NCBI GenBank assembly: GCA_004213565.1
Contig: SHBB01000011.1
Coordinates: 1 to 36,273 of the forward strand
Length of the DNA stretch: 36,273 nt
Reading direction: 5' to 3'
DNA from: Sandaracinaceae bacterium
Lineage (GTDB): Bacteria; Myxococcota_A; Polyangia; Polyangiales; Sandaracinaceae
Shown: positions 16,025-25,660 of the stretch, piece after piece
Position numbering within the stretch: position 1 is the stretch's first letter
Layout: each line of letters starts with the position of its first letter
Notes under the pieces: model-generated
What the model was told of the DNA's origin: nothing
The model's input: the letters and a program-made list of their open reading frames with translations, nothing else
The model's database searches: none
Program-made: the position numbers and the translations under genes

Positions 16025-16539
16025 GTCGCCCTCTCGTGCGCCAGGCGGCGCACCTCGCGAGCGAAGGCGGGACGCGCCGTTCGCAGCCTCGAGTAGACGG
16101 TCCCCAGCGGAATCCCCAGCTGCTCTGCGACCTCCGGACCCGAGAATCCGTCGATGTCGCAGGCGACGAGCACCCCGCGCTGCTCCATCGGCAAGACGTC
16201 CAGCGCACGCAGGATCACGGACCTCGCCTGCGCCTCCTCGAGCGCCCGCTCCGGGTCGTTGCCCGCGATCGGCTCCACCGCCAGCGATCCATCTTCGCTC
16301 AGGGGCTCGCGTCGATGACGCCGGAGCCGTCGATAGTTGCTCGCGTGATGGAAGGCGAACGTGAAGAGCCACGGACGCGACGCCAGCGCGCGGTCCCGCT
16401 CCTCCCAACGTCGATGCACGGCGATGAACACATCTTGCACTCCATCCTCCGCGTCTCGCGTCGCGACGCCGAGCCGAAGCAACGTGCGGTGCACGTAGCT
16501 CGCCTCCTGCCTGAAGAACGTCTCGAAAGAAAGCGTCAC
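16021..16539 (-). CDS. ECF-type RNA polymerase sigma factor
   Basis: A 172-aa protein of the size of ECF (group 4) sigma factors. Region 2 is seen at about residues 10-75, with DAEDGVQDVFIAVHRRW (the D-A-E-D-x-V-Q-D-V-F core) and RPWLFTFAFHHASNYRRLRR. Region 4 is at about 110-165: LRALDVLPMEQRGVLVACDI, GFSGPEVAEQLGIPLGTVYS, RLRTARPAF, a classic helix-turn-helix for -35 recognition. It has no signal peptide. It is the middle gene of a three-gene operon with an exported protein upstream (40 bp) and a membrane protein overlapping downstream. ECF factors commonly control their own operon. The target regulon is not visible. Confidence 0.92.
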   Translation of the reverse strand: MTLSFETFFRQEASYVHRTLLRLGVATRDAEDGVQDVFIAVHRRWEERDRALASRPWLFTFAFHHASNYRRLRRHRREPLSEDGSLAVEPIAGNDPERALEEAQARSVILRALDVLPMEQRGVLVACDIDGFSGPEVAEQLGIPLGTVYSRLRTARPAFAREVRRLAHERAT

Positions 16540-16579
16540 TCGGGATCCATCGAGGTCGGTGCGGCGACGCTCGCGCCCA

Positions 16580-17551
16580 TCACGGCTCGTAGAGAAAACT
16601 CACACCGAGCTCGACGATGACGGGCCAGACGGTCCAGGAGTTCGCACCGACGACGGTGAAGGAGACCTGGTTCAGGCTCGCCGCCAGCTCCAGGTCGAAG
16701 CGCACGCTCACATGCTCGTCGACCTCGACGAGCGCCGCGATCAATCCGCCGACCGCGCCGAACACCGCCTGGCCCACGCGCGCGTCCGTGAGCCCCTTGG
16801 GTTCCACCTCGTGCAAGCCCACTGACCCGGTCGCGCAGAGCTCGAGAGGGCGCGGGAGGTAGCACGCGGAGAGGCGGGTCCGCAGGATGCGCGCCCGAAG
16901 CGCATATCCCCCGTCGACGTCGCCCGCGGCGAACGTGTCCGCGTACCGGAGCGAGAGCATCAAGCCCGCCTCCATGTATCGCAGCCCCGCGGCGAGCGTG
17001 AACGTGGTGTGCGGGAGTGGACCGGCGCCCAGCCCGACCCCGACGCCACCCGCGACGCGCAGGTGCACCGGCTCCCCCGGCGCCTCCTCCGGGGGCGGCA
17101 TCAGCACGGGAGGCCGCTCGGGGTCCGGAGGACGTGGCGCACGACGCGCCTCTTCGGTCACCCGAGCCGGGGGCGGTGGATCCGTGGGCGCCTCGAGCTC
17201 TCTCACCGCTTCGACCGCGAGCACGGCCACGACCGAGATCGCCTCGGCGAGCGCTCCGCAGCGTGCCCCCTCGAGCTCGCGCCGGCCCTGCAGCTCGCCG
17301 CTGGAGTCGACCCACGCGAGCCGCCCCACGAACCCGCCGCTCGGCCCCGCTTCCACCTCGACCCGCAGCTCGGCGGTGCCCTCGGGCGTGAAGGGAGGCT
17401 GCGTCGTCCGCGCTCGTACCAGGTCGACGAAATCCCTCTCGTCCGGGCAGCCGGCGGGCGCCTGATACACGAGTCGAAGCCCCTGCGCGGAAGTCGTCGT
17501 CGGAGCTCCGAGAAGCAGAGCGAGCACGCCGACGGACAGAACGAGCCGCAT
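16580..17551 (-). CDS. Secreted protein of unknown function, first gene of the ECF operon
   Basis: A 323-aa protein with a Sec signal peptide (MRLVLSVGVLALLLGA, cleavage near TTSAQG). Residues 25-120 form an alpha/beta region starting LVYQAPAGCPDERDFVDLVR with a later Cys at EGARCGALAEAI, a pattern common in uncharacterised myxobacterial secreted proteins. A Pro/Glu-rich linker (about 135-165) follows, then a strand-rich C-terminal half (VHLRVAGGVGVGLGAGPL, LMLSLRYADTF) that looks like a small outer-membrane beta-barrel and ends in ELGVSFLYEP. Outer-membrane location is inferred from the alternating strands and terminal aromatic. It precedes the sigma gene by 40 bp on the same strand. Confidence 0.65.
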   Translation of the reverse strand: MRLVLSVGVLALLLGAPTTTSAQGLRLVYQAPAGCPDERDFVDLVRARTTQPPFTPEGTAELRVEVEAGPSGGFVGRLAWVDSSGELQGRRELEGARCGALAEAISVVAVLAVEAVRELEAPTDPPPPARVTEEARRAPRPPDPERPPVLMPPPEEAPGEPVHLRVAGGVGVGLGAGPLPHTTFTLAAGLRYMEAGLMLSLRYADTFAAGDVDGGYALRARILRTRLSACYLPRPLELCATGSVGLHEVEPKGLTDARVGQAVFGAVGGLIAALVEVDEHVSVRFDLELAASLNQVSFTVVGANSWTVWPVIVELGVSFLYEP

Positions 17552-17696
17552 GCGCCACGTTGCGACAGCCCCCGCGCGAGGGCAAGGAAGAGCTACGCGT
17601 GAGAAAGCTCAACTGCACTCGATGGGCCCAGCGTCCACGGCACCGAGGCTCCACGTTCGGCCCGCCTCCCCCTTCGCCGAACCGGAGGTCTTCGTG

Positions 17697-20096
17697 ATGT
17701 CTCTCGTGCTTCGATGGTCTGTCCTCTCGGTCTCCCTCGCGCTCGGCGCGTGCTCCGGCTCGGTGCCGATCGGCGCGATCCCCGACGCGGGCGCCGACGC
17801 CTCGACCGAGGTCCCCTCCCCCGACGCAGGATCACCCTTCGACGCCGGCCCCGAGCTGCCCCTCTCCCCCGTCGCCTCGCTCTCGCGCGAGCTCCGCTTC
17901 GGCGCCCCGAGGGCCACGCCGGGTGACCCGGACTCGAGCGGCGACTTCCGGTTGGCCGGAGACGGCGACGTCGCCCTCGTCGCGTGGGTGGAGCGGCACG
18001 AGGACGCGGGCTTCATCAAGTCGCTGCGCATCGGTCGCCAGGGACGGCCGCTCGACGCCGCCCCGAACGTGCTCGCGTTCGAGGCTTCTCGGACGCCGAT
18101 GGGGCTCGTCGTGGCCGGCGGCGACGGTCGATTCCTCCTCGCCTGGGTCGAAGCGACGAGCCCGCCCACGCTCCGCGCGGCCTCGATCAGCGGCGAGGAT
18201 GGGACGCTCGTCTGGGGTCCCGAGTCGATCGGCGTGAGCGCATGGGCGCTGGGGCTCTCCATCACGTCGGCGGGCTCGGACTTCCTGATCGGCGGCGTCG
18301 CGGGGTCATCGCGAGACCGCGTCTTCGTCACGCGAGTGCAGCCCTCGGACCGCTACCGTCATCAGACCGTGATCGCGCGCAGGATGGCGGTCTCAGCCCC
18401 CCAGACGCTCGGCAGCACCGCGATCGCCTCCGACGGCGCGACCGGTCTCATCGCCTGGGACGATCACGAGGCCGGCGTCGGCTCGCGGGTCTTCACTCGC
18501 ACCTTCGAGATCGACGAGATCCGCGATCGCCGGACGCTCCTCCCGGGCGAGCCGGAGACCCTGACGATGATCACCGAGACACACGGACACCCGAAGCTGG
18601 TGGGTGCGGCGCTCGGCGCGAGCGGCCCTCACGTATTCGCCCAGTTCGATCGGAGCTCCGGTCCTTTGCTGGCGGTGCGTCGCGTGGCGGCCCCCGCGGG
18701 CGAGCTCTCGTTCGTGCACACGGCCGCGAGCGGCCTCTCGCGGGCGCTCGTGAGAGGGGCTGGAGACGAGTACACCGCGACCTTCGACGACTGGACCGAG
18801 GAGTCCGCTCGCTACGTGCGCGTCGGCCTCGACGCGTCGGCGCCTCCGACGGTCGAGGAGCAGGTGCTCCCCGCCGGGATGCCGGATCTCCACGACGTGC
18901 TGCCGATGGACTCCGGGCTGCTCTACGTGGCGGGTCGGCCTGCGACGATCGGGTGGTACGACCCGTCCACGGGCGCGAATGGAGCACACCCTCTGCCCAC
19001 CACGACCATCGCCCAGCGGGCGCCCAGAGCCCTCAGGGTGGGCAACGCCGTCTTCGTCGCGTGGCAAGAGGGCGCCGACCCGGTCACTCACCGCGGCACC
19101 TTCCTCGCATCCGATGGTCGGGCGCTCCTCGACGCGCCGTTCACCATCGCCGAGGCCCAAGGAGTCGGCCTCGCCACCGACGGCCACTCCGTGCTCGCGG
19201 CCTGGTCGGTCGCGGGGGGGGAGGGCGCTCAGGTGCTGCGGACCCGCGTCATCTCACCCGAGTCCGGGCTCGGCTCGGTCACGGAATCGACGCCGATGTC
19301 CCGCTCCGAAGAGTGGGCCGGCGGAGGCTGCATCGTGGCCTGGGACGGCGAGGTCTACGAGATCCTCGTGCCCGCACGCGTCAGCGACTATTTCCATCAC
19401 CATCGCGTTCAGCGAACGGCGGACGGCTCGCCCGTGGGCACGCCCTCGTCGATGTCCGTACGCGCGCGCTTCTCCGCTCAGCTGACCCCTGGGACGCCAT
19501 GGCTGCTGTGGCGCGAGGCCGAGTACGCGCGCCCGGTCGGGGACGGCGCATGGGAGTGGCACCACTCGATCGAAGCCCACGCGCTCGACGGCGCGCCACG
19601 AACGCTCGTCCGGTGGACCGCCCTGCAGGGCGACTCCCCCCGTCAGCTGGCGGCGGCCGGGACCGTGCGCCGAACCTCACTGCTCGCGTGGACCTACGAG
19701 GGCGATGATGGGTGGCGCGACGTGCGCTTCCAGCTCCTGCGCGCCGCGGACGGCGTGCCGGAGCCGGCCGGCGAGGTCGTCAGCATCGATCGTCTCAGCT
19801 CGGTCGCGTACCCGACCGTGGGCGGCGGACCGCGCAGCTACCTGCTCGGCTGGGCTTCTCACCTCACGTCCCCCGACCGAGTGGAGGTGGTCCGCATCGA
19901 CGCGGACGGCGACATCGTGGCCCCGCCGGACGAAGGCGGCGTCTACCTCGTCCAGGAGGGCGCGATCGAGCCGAGCATCGCGTCCTTCGGTCCGGGACGC
20001 TTCCTCGTGGCCTACACGCGCCAGGTGCCGGGCCTCGGCACCGAGGTGCGCGCGCGGATCGCCGACTACCCGCTCGACCCCTTCTTCATCGAGTAG
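17697..20096 (+). CDS. Large repeat-containing lipoprotein (beta-propeller-like)
   Basis: A 799-aa protein. The ATG at 17697 is chosen because GGAGG lies 8 nt upstream and a lipoprotein signal follows (MSLVLRWSVLSVSLALGAC). The linker is PDAG-rich. The body contains about ten irregular repeats built around a strand ending in A-W or A-Y: VALVAWVER, FLLAWVEA, GLIAWDDHE, VFVAWQEG, VLAAWSVAG, CIVAWDGE, WLLWREAE, SLLAWTYEG, YLLGWASH, FLVAYTRQ. The spacing suggests blades of one or more beta-propellers. No catalytic or metal-binding motif is seen. It is divergent from the ECF operon across 145 bp and could share control with it. Function is unknown. Confidence 0.7.
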   Translation: MSLVLRWSVLSVSLALGACSGSVPIGAIPDAGADASTEVPSPDAGSPFDAGPELPLSPVASLSRELRFGAPRATPGDPDSSGDFRLAGDGDVALVAWVERHEDAGFIKSLRIGRQGRPLDAAPNVLAFEASRTPMGLVVAGGDGRFLLAWVEATSPPTLRAASISGEDGTLVWGPESIGVSAWALGLSITSAGSDFLIGGVAGSSRDRVFVTRVQPSDRYRHQTVIARRMAVSAPQTLGSTAIASDGATGLIAWDDHEAGVGSRVFTRTFEIDEIRDRRTLLPGEPETLTMITETHGHPKLVGAALGASGPHVFAQFDRSSGPLLAVRRVAAPAGELSFVHTAASGLSRALVRGAGDEYTATFDDWTEESARYVRVGLDASAPPTVEEQVLPAGMPDLHDVLPMDSGLLYVAGRPATIGWYDPSTGANGAHPLPTTTIAQRAPRALRVGNAVFVAWQEGADPVTHRGTFLASDGRALLDAPFTIAEAQGVGLATDGHSVLAAWSVAGGEGAQVLRTRVISPESGLGSVTESTPMSRSEEWAGGGCIVAWDGEVYEILVPARVSDYFHHHRVQRTADGSPVGTPSSMSVRARFSAQLTPGTPWLLWREAEYARPVGDGAWEWHHSIEAHALDGAPRTLVRWTALQGDSPRQLAAAGTVRRTSLLAWTYEGDDGWRDVRFQLLRAADGVPEPAGEVVSIDRLSSVAYPTVGGGPRSYLLGWASHLTSPDRVEVVRIDADGDIVAPPDEGGVYLVQEGAIEPSIASFGPGRFLVAYTRQVPGLGTEVRARIADYPLDPFFIE

Positions 20097-20120
20097 CCAC
20101 CGCACGATGAGCTGTCCGAG

Positions 20121-21518
20121 CTAGCGGTCGTCGGCTTCCGGCTCGATCTCCTCGTCCTCGGTCCCGAGGAGCTCCTCGGCGACCTGTCGGCCGACCGCGG
20201 CCGCGGCGCTCCCCGCGCCGACGAAGTAGAGGAAGAGCGTCTGGCTCGACACGTCCGCCACGCCGTAGGTGGGCGCGCCGAGGTCGGAGAACGGCGCGGT
20301 GGTCAGGCCTCGGCCGAAGCCGAACGCGCCCACCACGCCGATGGTGAAGTCGACGTCGTCGGTGATCACGCCGACCCCGAGGGTGGCGCCGATGACGTGG
20401 ATGCGGTCCGGGCGGTACGAGGTCGGCGCGCCCTCGATGGGAGGCGCGGCGGAGAAGCTCGTGAACACGCCGGCCGAGATCGGCACGAGCCCCTCGATCA
20501 CGCCGCGCCCGCCGACCGCGAGGTCGCCGACCCAGTCGGCGTGATAGCGGGTCGCGAGGAACCGGCCGAGGATGGCGGGGTCGTCGGGGTCGACACGCAG
20601 CCGCTCGATCGGGGCGCTCGCCGAGCCGAGGGGGCCCTCGAGGATCGCGTCGGCGTTGAGCATGAAGCTGTCGCTCGGGCGCCACGAGGCGCCGAGGCGC
20701 GCCTGGAACGGCAGCGGAGAGTCCGCCCCGATCTCGTCGCTGAAGAAGCGCGTGTCGATCGGCCCGCCGTCCATCGTCCCGGCGGCGGTGCCGCTCACCG
20801 TGGCGCGCCCTCCGAGCACCGCACCGGGCGGCTGGACCATCAGACCCAGCGAAAAGGTCGGGTCGATCTGCCAGAGCGCGCCGATCCGGAACACGAGCAG
20901 CTCGGCGCCGAGGTCGACCTGCGCAAACCTCGTGAACAGCGACCGCGCGCCTTCGGTCACGATCTCCTCCTCCTCGTGGCGAAAGCTCCGCACGGCGAGG
21001 AAGGCGCTGACGCCGATGCCGAGCTCGGGGATCGGGCTCAGCCCGTAGGACACGCCGTACCAGCGGGTGCGATCGACTCGATGGATCTGCACCGAGCGGG
21101 TCTCACCGCCCTCCTGTGACGCGGCGGTGAAGCGACGGTTGACGTTGTTGGGCGAGAACGTGGCGAACGCGAAGCCGTGTCGGACGACCGAGCCGTCGAC
21201 CTGCACCGAGCCGCCGGCGTAGAACGGCACGCCGAGCGCGTCGCGATACTCGAGCGCCGTCGAGCTCGGGTCGAACGCGCCCAATCGGTACTCGTCGAGG
21301 ATGCTGACCGAGAGGCTGACCCCGACGTTCCCGCGGTGGCCGACCGGCAACCCGCCCGGGTTGTAGTAGGCGGCCGAGGCGTCGTCGGCGCGGCCGGTGT
21401 ACGCGCCAGCCATGCCGACCGCCTCCTCGCCCACCGGGAACGCCTGACGGTTCATCTCCTGGGCGCGCGCCGGAGCGGCGACCAGGAGGACCATCGCGAG
21501 CCAGGCGGGGCGGTGCAT
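20121..21518 (-). CDS. FadL/OmpP1-like outer-membrane transport protein
   Basis: A 465-aa protein with a signal peptide (MHRPAWLAMVLLVAAPARAQ). The mature N-terminus carries the FadL-type hatch region: GEEAVGMAGAYTGRADDASA, then AYYNPGGLP, the A-x-x-NPAG-like motif of the family. Alternating amphipathic strands continue for about 400 residues. FadL-type proteins form 14-stranded barrels that import hydrophobic molecules such as fatty acids or aromatics. The substrate is unknown here. The protein ends in an acidic EEIEPEADDR tail instead of the usual terminal Phe, which is unusual for a barrel and may be a periplasmic extension. It lies 61 bp downstream of the SEC-C gene on the same strand. 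Confidence 0.8.
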   Translation of the reverse strand: MHRPAWLAMVLLVAAPARAQEMNRQAFPVGEEAVGMAGAYTGRADDASAAYYNPGGLPVGHRGNVGVSLSVSILDEYRLGAFDPSSTALEYRDALGVPFYAGGSVQVDGSVVRHGFAFATFSPNNVNRRFTAASQEGGETRSVQIHRVDRTRWYGVSYGLSPIPELGIGVSAFLAVRSFRHEEEEIVTEGARSLFTRFAQVDLGAELLVFRIGALWQIDPTFSLGLMVQPPGAVLGGRATVSGTAAGTMDGGPIDTRFFSDEIGADSPLPFQARLGASWRPSDSFMLNADAILEGPLGSASAPIERLRVDPDDPAILGRFLATRYHADWVGDLAVGGRGVIEGLVPISAGVFTSFSAAPPIEGAPTSYRPDRIHVIGATLGVGVITDDVDFTIGVVGAFGFGRGLTTAPFSDLGAPTYGVADVSSQTLFLYFVGAGSAAAAVGRQVAEELLGTEDEEIEPEADDR

Positions 21519-21579
21519 GCGGGGATGCTATCTCGCCGCCGCGCGCCCCGCGTCATTCCCGCGGCCGCGCCCGTTGCGC

Positions 21580-22944
21580 TCAACCGCGGGTCGACTCCAA
21601 CCCGAGCTCGCGTCGGAGGCGCCCGACGTCGAAGCGCTCGTCCGGCGGAGCGCCACTCTCGTGCCGCTCCATGTCGGCGAGGAGCGCCTGCACGCGCTGG
21701 CGCGTGCGCTTGCCCTGGACCGCCTCGAGCGGCGTCTTACCGTCGAGCGCCGGCAAGGGCTGGGAGCACCAGTCGGCGTAGTGCCGCTCCTTCATCTCCC
21801 GCAAGATCGCCGCTACCTCCTCGCGGTCGACGCCCTCCGGGAGCGCCGAGCCGCTCGGGTCGGGCTGAGGGAGCTCGTCCACCGGTCGAGCGTCGCGCTC
21901 GACGAAGCGCAGATGATCGAGCAGAGGCCCGAGCGCGGCACCTGCCGCGTCGGCGCGCTTCTCCGAGTTCGTCTCGACGACGAGCTCCGCGGCGCCGAGA
22001 CGGAAGACCGCCATCGTCGTGTTGTCCCAGCCTCGGTGCATCGCGTTGCCGGGACGTGTCAGGTTCAGGACCGTCTCGCCGTCGTCCTCGCCGGCCTCGA
22101 CCGCCCCCGGGAGCTCGGCGAGCGCGCGGAGGAGCGCCGCCCGCCGCTCCGGATCGAAGGAGTAGCGCTCGCGGACGAACAGGAGCGGATCCCCATCCGT
22201 GTTGCGGAGCTCGGGCGGCCGGCGCTGCCGAAAGCTCGCCTCCCATGTGTGGAGCAGCGCGAAGGCGACTCGGGGATCGCACATCTCGGCCGGCTTCAGG
22301 CGCGCGCGCGGGCGCATCCCCAGCGTCTCGTGAAGCGCTCGACGAGCGAGCTCGTACAGCTCTTGGCCCTGCATCGCGCTCATGGGACGCGGGTGAAGGC
22401 CGTTGAGCAAGCCGACCCCGTCGATCTCGACGACATGGGCGAGGATGTGATGACCCAGCCTGAGCGCTTCGCTCGCGCTCACCTCGTGAACCACCGTCTC
22501 CCGCTCCGTGAATCGGCAGCGCAGGGTCACGCTGATCCCCGGCCTCGACTCGAGCACTTCATGAATCGAGAAGAAGGCGTGCCGGTTCGCCTCGAGCCAC
22601 TGCCGCTCCCGCGCGTCGAGCTTGCGCCCCTGGGCGTCGAGGTAGCGCGAGGCGATCGGGAGCCCGCCGTCGCGCATGGGCCGGACATGGAGCGCCCACG
22701 AGACCAGGAGCGGCACGTGGGGCTCGCTGTCGGGGCCGAGCTCGTAGGGGAAGTCCTCCATCGGTGGCGGTTCGTCCGGGAACGTCTTCTCGACCCAGCG
22801 GAGCGCCTTCCGCACGAGTCGCTCGTCCACGTCGTGCCAGTGGCTCTTGCGGCCGAGCGGCGTCGCCCCGCCCGCGCCACAGCAGCGCTTGTGCTTCTTC
22901 CCGCTGCCGCAGGGGCAGGGGTCGTTCCGTCCGACCTTCGCCAT
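21580..22944 (-). CDS. SEC-C motif protein of unknown function
   Basis: A 454-aa protein beginning directly with a SEC-C zinc-binding motif: [17 protein letters not shown] with C10, C12, C21 and C22, as found at the C-terminus of SecA and in many unrelated proteins. The rest is alpha/beta and lacks a signal peptide, so it is probably cytoplasmic. A segment near residue 75 ([20 protein letters not shown]) and a strand-rich middle ([20 protein letters not shown]) are seen but match nothing I recognise. The C-terminal 60 residues are helical and basic ([20 protein letters not shown]). ATG at 22942-22944 follows CAGGT; an in-frame ATG at 22954-22956 is possible. It is 65 bp downstream of the AKR-LRR gene. 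Confidence 0.7.
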   Translation of the reverse strand: MAKVGRNDPCPCGSGKKHKRCCGAGGATPLGRKSHWHDVDERLVRKALRWVEKTFPDEPPPMEDFPYELGPDSEPHVPLLVSWALHVRPMRDGGLPIASRYLDAQGRKLDARERQWLEANRHAFFSIHEVLESRPGISVTLRCRFTERETVVHEVSASEALRLGHHILAHVVEIDGVGLLNGLHPRPMSAMQGQELYELARRALHETLGMRPRARLKPAEMCDPRVAFALLHTWEASFRQRRPPELRNTDGDPLLFVRERYSFDPERRAALLRALAELPGAVEAGEDDGETVLNLTRPGNAMHRGWDNTTMAVFRLGAAELVVETNSEKRADAAGAALGPLLDHLRFVERDARPVDELPQPDPSGSALPEGVDREEVAAILREMKERHYADWCSQPLPALDGKTPLEAVQGKRTRQRVQALLADMERHESGAPPDERFDVGRLRRELGLESTRG

Positions 22945-23009
22945 GGAGACCTGCATGCCGCATGAGGCCCTGGTTGACCAGGGCTCACGCGAACGCAGGG
23001 TGCCGCTGC

Positions 23010-25349
23010 TCACGCGCGGCCGCGGTAGACCGAGTCGATGTGGAGCACGCGCTTCGGCTGACGCAGAAGCCGCCGCGTCGTGTGACCGTGCCGCAGCGCG
23101 TGCGCGCCGACGCCCTCGAGCGACTGGTCGGGCCCGAGCGCGGCGACGAGTCGCGCGACGCTCGCCTCGGGGAGACCCGCGTTCGCGGCGTTGAGCAGAC
23201 GGAGCGACGGGTGACGCGAGAGCAAGCGCACGAGCGGCGTGACGTCCGGGTCGAGCCGATTGGCGCGCTCTCCCATGTCGCGCGTGCTCTTGTAGGTGCC
23301 GAGGTCGAGATGGACCAGGGCGGGACACGCGCCGAGCAAGGCGTCGACCAGGGGATCGAGATCCGGACGCGACAGCCCGATCGAGCCCACGTCGAGCCGC
23401 TTCAGCCCGGCGAGCGCGCCCTGGCGGATCAAGCCCACGAGCGCCTCGAGGCCACGCTCGCCGAGCCGGTTCATCGACAGGTAGAGCGACGCGATGGACG
23501 ACGGCGAGGGCCGCAGCATCCGCCCGAGGGCGTCCACGGCGGCCGGCCCGAGCGCGTTGGCGGACAGGTACAGGTGCCGCAGCCGCAGCGGACCGCCGTC
23601 GCGCTCGAACGCGCGGGCCATCGCCTCGACGCCCTCGTCGAACAGCCCCGTGTTGTGAACGTCCAGCAGCCGCAGCGACGCGCTGCGCGCGAGGAGCCGC
23701 CCCAGCGCGGGCGCGCCGTCGGGCCCGATGGGGTTGCGCTTGAGCCATAGCGCCTTCGCGTGCCGGCTCGACGCGAGCGCCTCGGCGATCACCGCGAGGT
23801 CGGCGGGGCCGATCGCGTTGCCGGCCAGATACCACGTCTCGATCTCGCTCGCGGGGTCGGCCATCAGTCGTGCGAGCGCCTCTGCGCCGGCCGTCGAGTC
23901 ACCGGCGCAGGCGACGTTGTTGCCGAGCAGGAAGTGACGCACGCGCTTGGAGCCCGGCCGATGCCGCGCCTGCGAGGCGACCGCCGCGCAGAGCGCTCCG
24001 ACGTGATCGGGGCCGACGACCTGCTTGCAGAGATCCATCCGCTGGTCGGGGAAGTACGTGCCGCGCGCAAACGTCACCGGCAGCGCGGAGCGGGGGCTCG
24101 GCGACGCCAGGAAGGCGAAGAACGGCGCCAGCTCGCGCGCGGGCGAGACCTCCACCGGCATCGCGGCGGGGAACGCGACCGCGGCCGAGACCGGCGCGCC
24201 CTCGACGCATGGGACGGACCGACGCGACGGGTGATCCACGGGCACCGCGCAGCGGCTGGGCTTCGGCGTGGCGACGGGGGGCGCGAGCGCGCGGAGCTTC
24301 CGCACGAGCGCCCGGAACCGATCCTGGCGCGGCGCCGCCGCGTCGTCCGGGAAGAGCAGCCGCGCGATCTGTTGCGCCAGCGGATCGGTCATCAGCTGTC
24401 GATGCGAGCGAAACGGCAGCCGGTGTGCCGTGTCCGAGACGGCCCGCCCTGTCTGCACCGACTGGGCGTCGTTGGCCAACAGGTTTGCGACAGTCCGCAC
24501 GTACGCGCCCGTGTCGGTGACGTCGTCGAGCGCCGCGATCGACGGAGGCGCGGCCCGGTTCGGGAAGAAGCGCCGCGTGTCGATGGCGTAGAAGGCGTTG
24601 ATCGTCGCCATGTCGTGCGCCGTGATGGTGCCGACCTTCGCGACGGCCTCCGCGAGCTCGCGCAGGTGATCGTCCCGCGTGCTCGAGACCACGGGCTCGA
24701 CGCCGAGCTGGTGGGCCCAGCGGACGAGCAGCGCCGCGGGCGACGCGTCGTAGGCCGCCGCGAGCGCGACGAGCGGCGCGAAGCCGAGCCGCTCACCGCG
24801 CGTCAGCAGGGTGTGGGCTTGCACGCGAATCGAGCGCGCGGCGCAGAAGGCGAGCAGTGGCTGCACGGGTCCGACGAACGGGTGCAGCTCCACCTGATCG
24901 ACGACCGGCGGACGCAGCCCCATCTCGAGCAACGCCTCGAGCTGCTCGACCGTGTGATTCGAGACGCCGATCTCGCGCGCGTGCCCCGCGTCCACGCACG
25001 CGTTCAGCGCGCGCCACATGATGGGCGGGAGCGGCCGGTGCAAGAGCACGCGGTCGAGCGGCCGGCCGAGCGAGCGCGCCGACGCGGCGATGGCCTCGAC
25101 AGCGGGCTCGAAGCGCAGCTCGTCGAAGACCTTCGTCGTGACGTGGACGCGCTCGGTCGGGTGCGCGGCCTCGAAGTCGCGCACGGCCGCGAAGACCTCG
25201 GCTTCGTTCCGGTAGAGCGGCGCCGTGTCGACGCGCCGGACGCCGAGGGCGAGGGCGGCGCGCACGCGGGCCGCCGCGCTCGGGCCGTCGAGCCGGTAGG
25301 TGCCAAAGGTGATCGCGAAGGGCGCGTTGTCGGTCGATGGTGTCTCCAT
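23010..25349 (-). CDS. Aldo/keto reductase fused to a leucine-rich-repeat domain
   Basis: A 779-aa protein with GAGGAG ideally spaced before the ATG at 25347-25349. Residues 1-275 are an aldo/keto reductase barrel with the tetrad intact: D41 and Y46 in [11 protein letters not shown]73 in VTTKVF, H104 in VLLHRPLP; also REIGVSNHT and VDQVELHP. Such enzymes reduce carbonyls with NADPH. Residues 320-460 form a helical linker region that starts [17 protein letters not shown]. Residues about 469-745 are leucine-rich repeats of the ribonuclease-inhibitor type, about 28 residues each: [80 protein letters not shown]. There is no stop or frameshift at the joint. No signal peptide is seen, so a cytoplasmic location is likely. 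Confidence 0.85.
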   Translation of the reverse strand: METPSTDNAPFAITFGTYRLDGPSAAARVRAALALGVRRVDTAPLYRNEAEVFAAVRDFEAAHPTERVHVTTKVFDELRFEPAVEAIAASARSLGRPLDRVLLHRPLPPIMWRALNACVDAGHAREIGVSNHTVEQLEALLEMGLRPPVVDQVELHPFVGPVQPLLAFCAARSIRVQAHTLLTRGERLGFAPLVALAAAYDASPAALLVRWAHQLGVEPVVSSTRDDHLRELAEAVAKVGTITAHDMATINAFYAIDTRRFFPNRAAPPSIAALDDVTDTGAYVRTVANLLANDAQSVQTGRAVSDTAHRLPFRSHRQLMTDPLAQQIARLLFPDDAAAPRQDRFRALVRKLRALAPPVATPKPSRCAVPVDHPSRRSVPCVEGAPVSAAVAFPAAMPVEVSPARELAPFFAFLASPSPRSALPVTFARGTYFPDQRMDLCKQVVGPDHVGALCAAVASQARHRPGSKRVRHFLLGNNVACAGDSTAGAEALARLMADPASEIETWYLAGNAIGPADLAVIAEALASSRHAKALWLKRNPIGPDGAPALGRLLARSASLRLLDVHNTGLFDEGVEAMARAFERDGGPLRLRHLYLSANALGPAAVDALGRMLRPSPSSIASLYLSMNRLGERGLEALVGLIRQGALAGLKRLDVGSIGLSRPDLDPLVDALLGACPALVHLDLGTYKSTRDMGERANRLDPDVTPLVRLLSRHPSLRLLNAANAGLPEASVARLVAALGPDQSLEGVGAHALRHGHTTRRLLRQPKRVLHIDSVYRGRA

Positions 25350-25384
25350 GGTCTTCTCCTCAGTCGTCTGCACGGACGGTGAAG

Positions 25385-25515
25385 TCGGACCCCGAACGCA
25401 AAGAGCCGCCCGAGGCAGGTGCCTGGGGCGGTCCGGCGAGGGGTCCGAGCTCTCGTTTGGGGTGCTCTACCCGCGCCAGCCACGCACCACGGCACCTCGC
25501 CACCCGAAGTGGCGA
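25385..25515 (-). promoter_or_regulatory. Nested-stem leader upstream of the AKR-LRR gene
   Basis: In the 311-bp gap 25350-25660, perfect 9-bp arms TCGGACCCC (25385-25393) and GGGGTCCGA (25440-25448) enclose a second inverted repeat with 12-bp arms (25406-25417 and 25420-25431; 11 of 12 paired). A third hairpin, TCGCCAC-N5-GTGGCGA, lies at 25497-25515. On the minus strand this would be the 5' leader of the AKR-LRR mRNA, ending 35 nt before the start codon. It does not match a riboswitch class I know. It could be an attenuator, or the inner palindrome could be an operator. No T tract is seen. The rest of the gap (25516-25660) shows nothing I can name. Confidence 0.45.
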
Positions 25516-25660
25516 CCCGTCATGCGCTGACTGCATCGGCGGAAGAGCATCTACGAGACAGAGCCTGAGCCGAGTCGACGCAGCGCGCAAGGTCCCTGTC
25601 TCAGATCCTCGCGAGGAGCGCGGTTGGACTCGCGGTCGCGCAGAGGATAGTCATGCGAGC

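Noticed and set aside
25385-25448. Integron attC site
   Set aside because: Nested inverted repeats are present, but there is no RYYYAAC/GTTRRRY core pair, no integrase and no cassette array.
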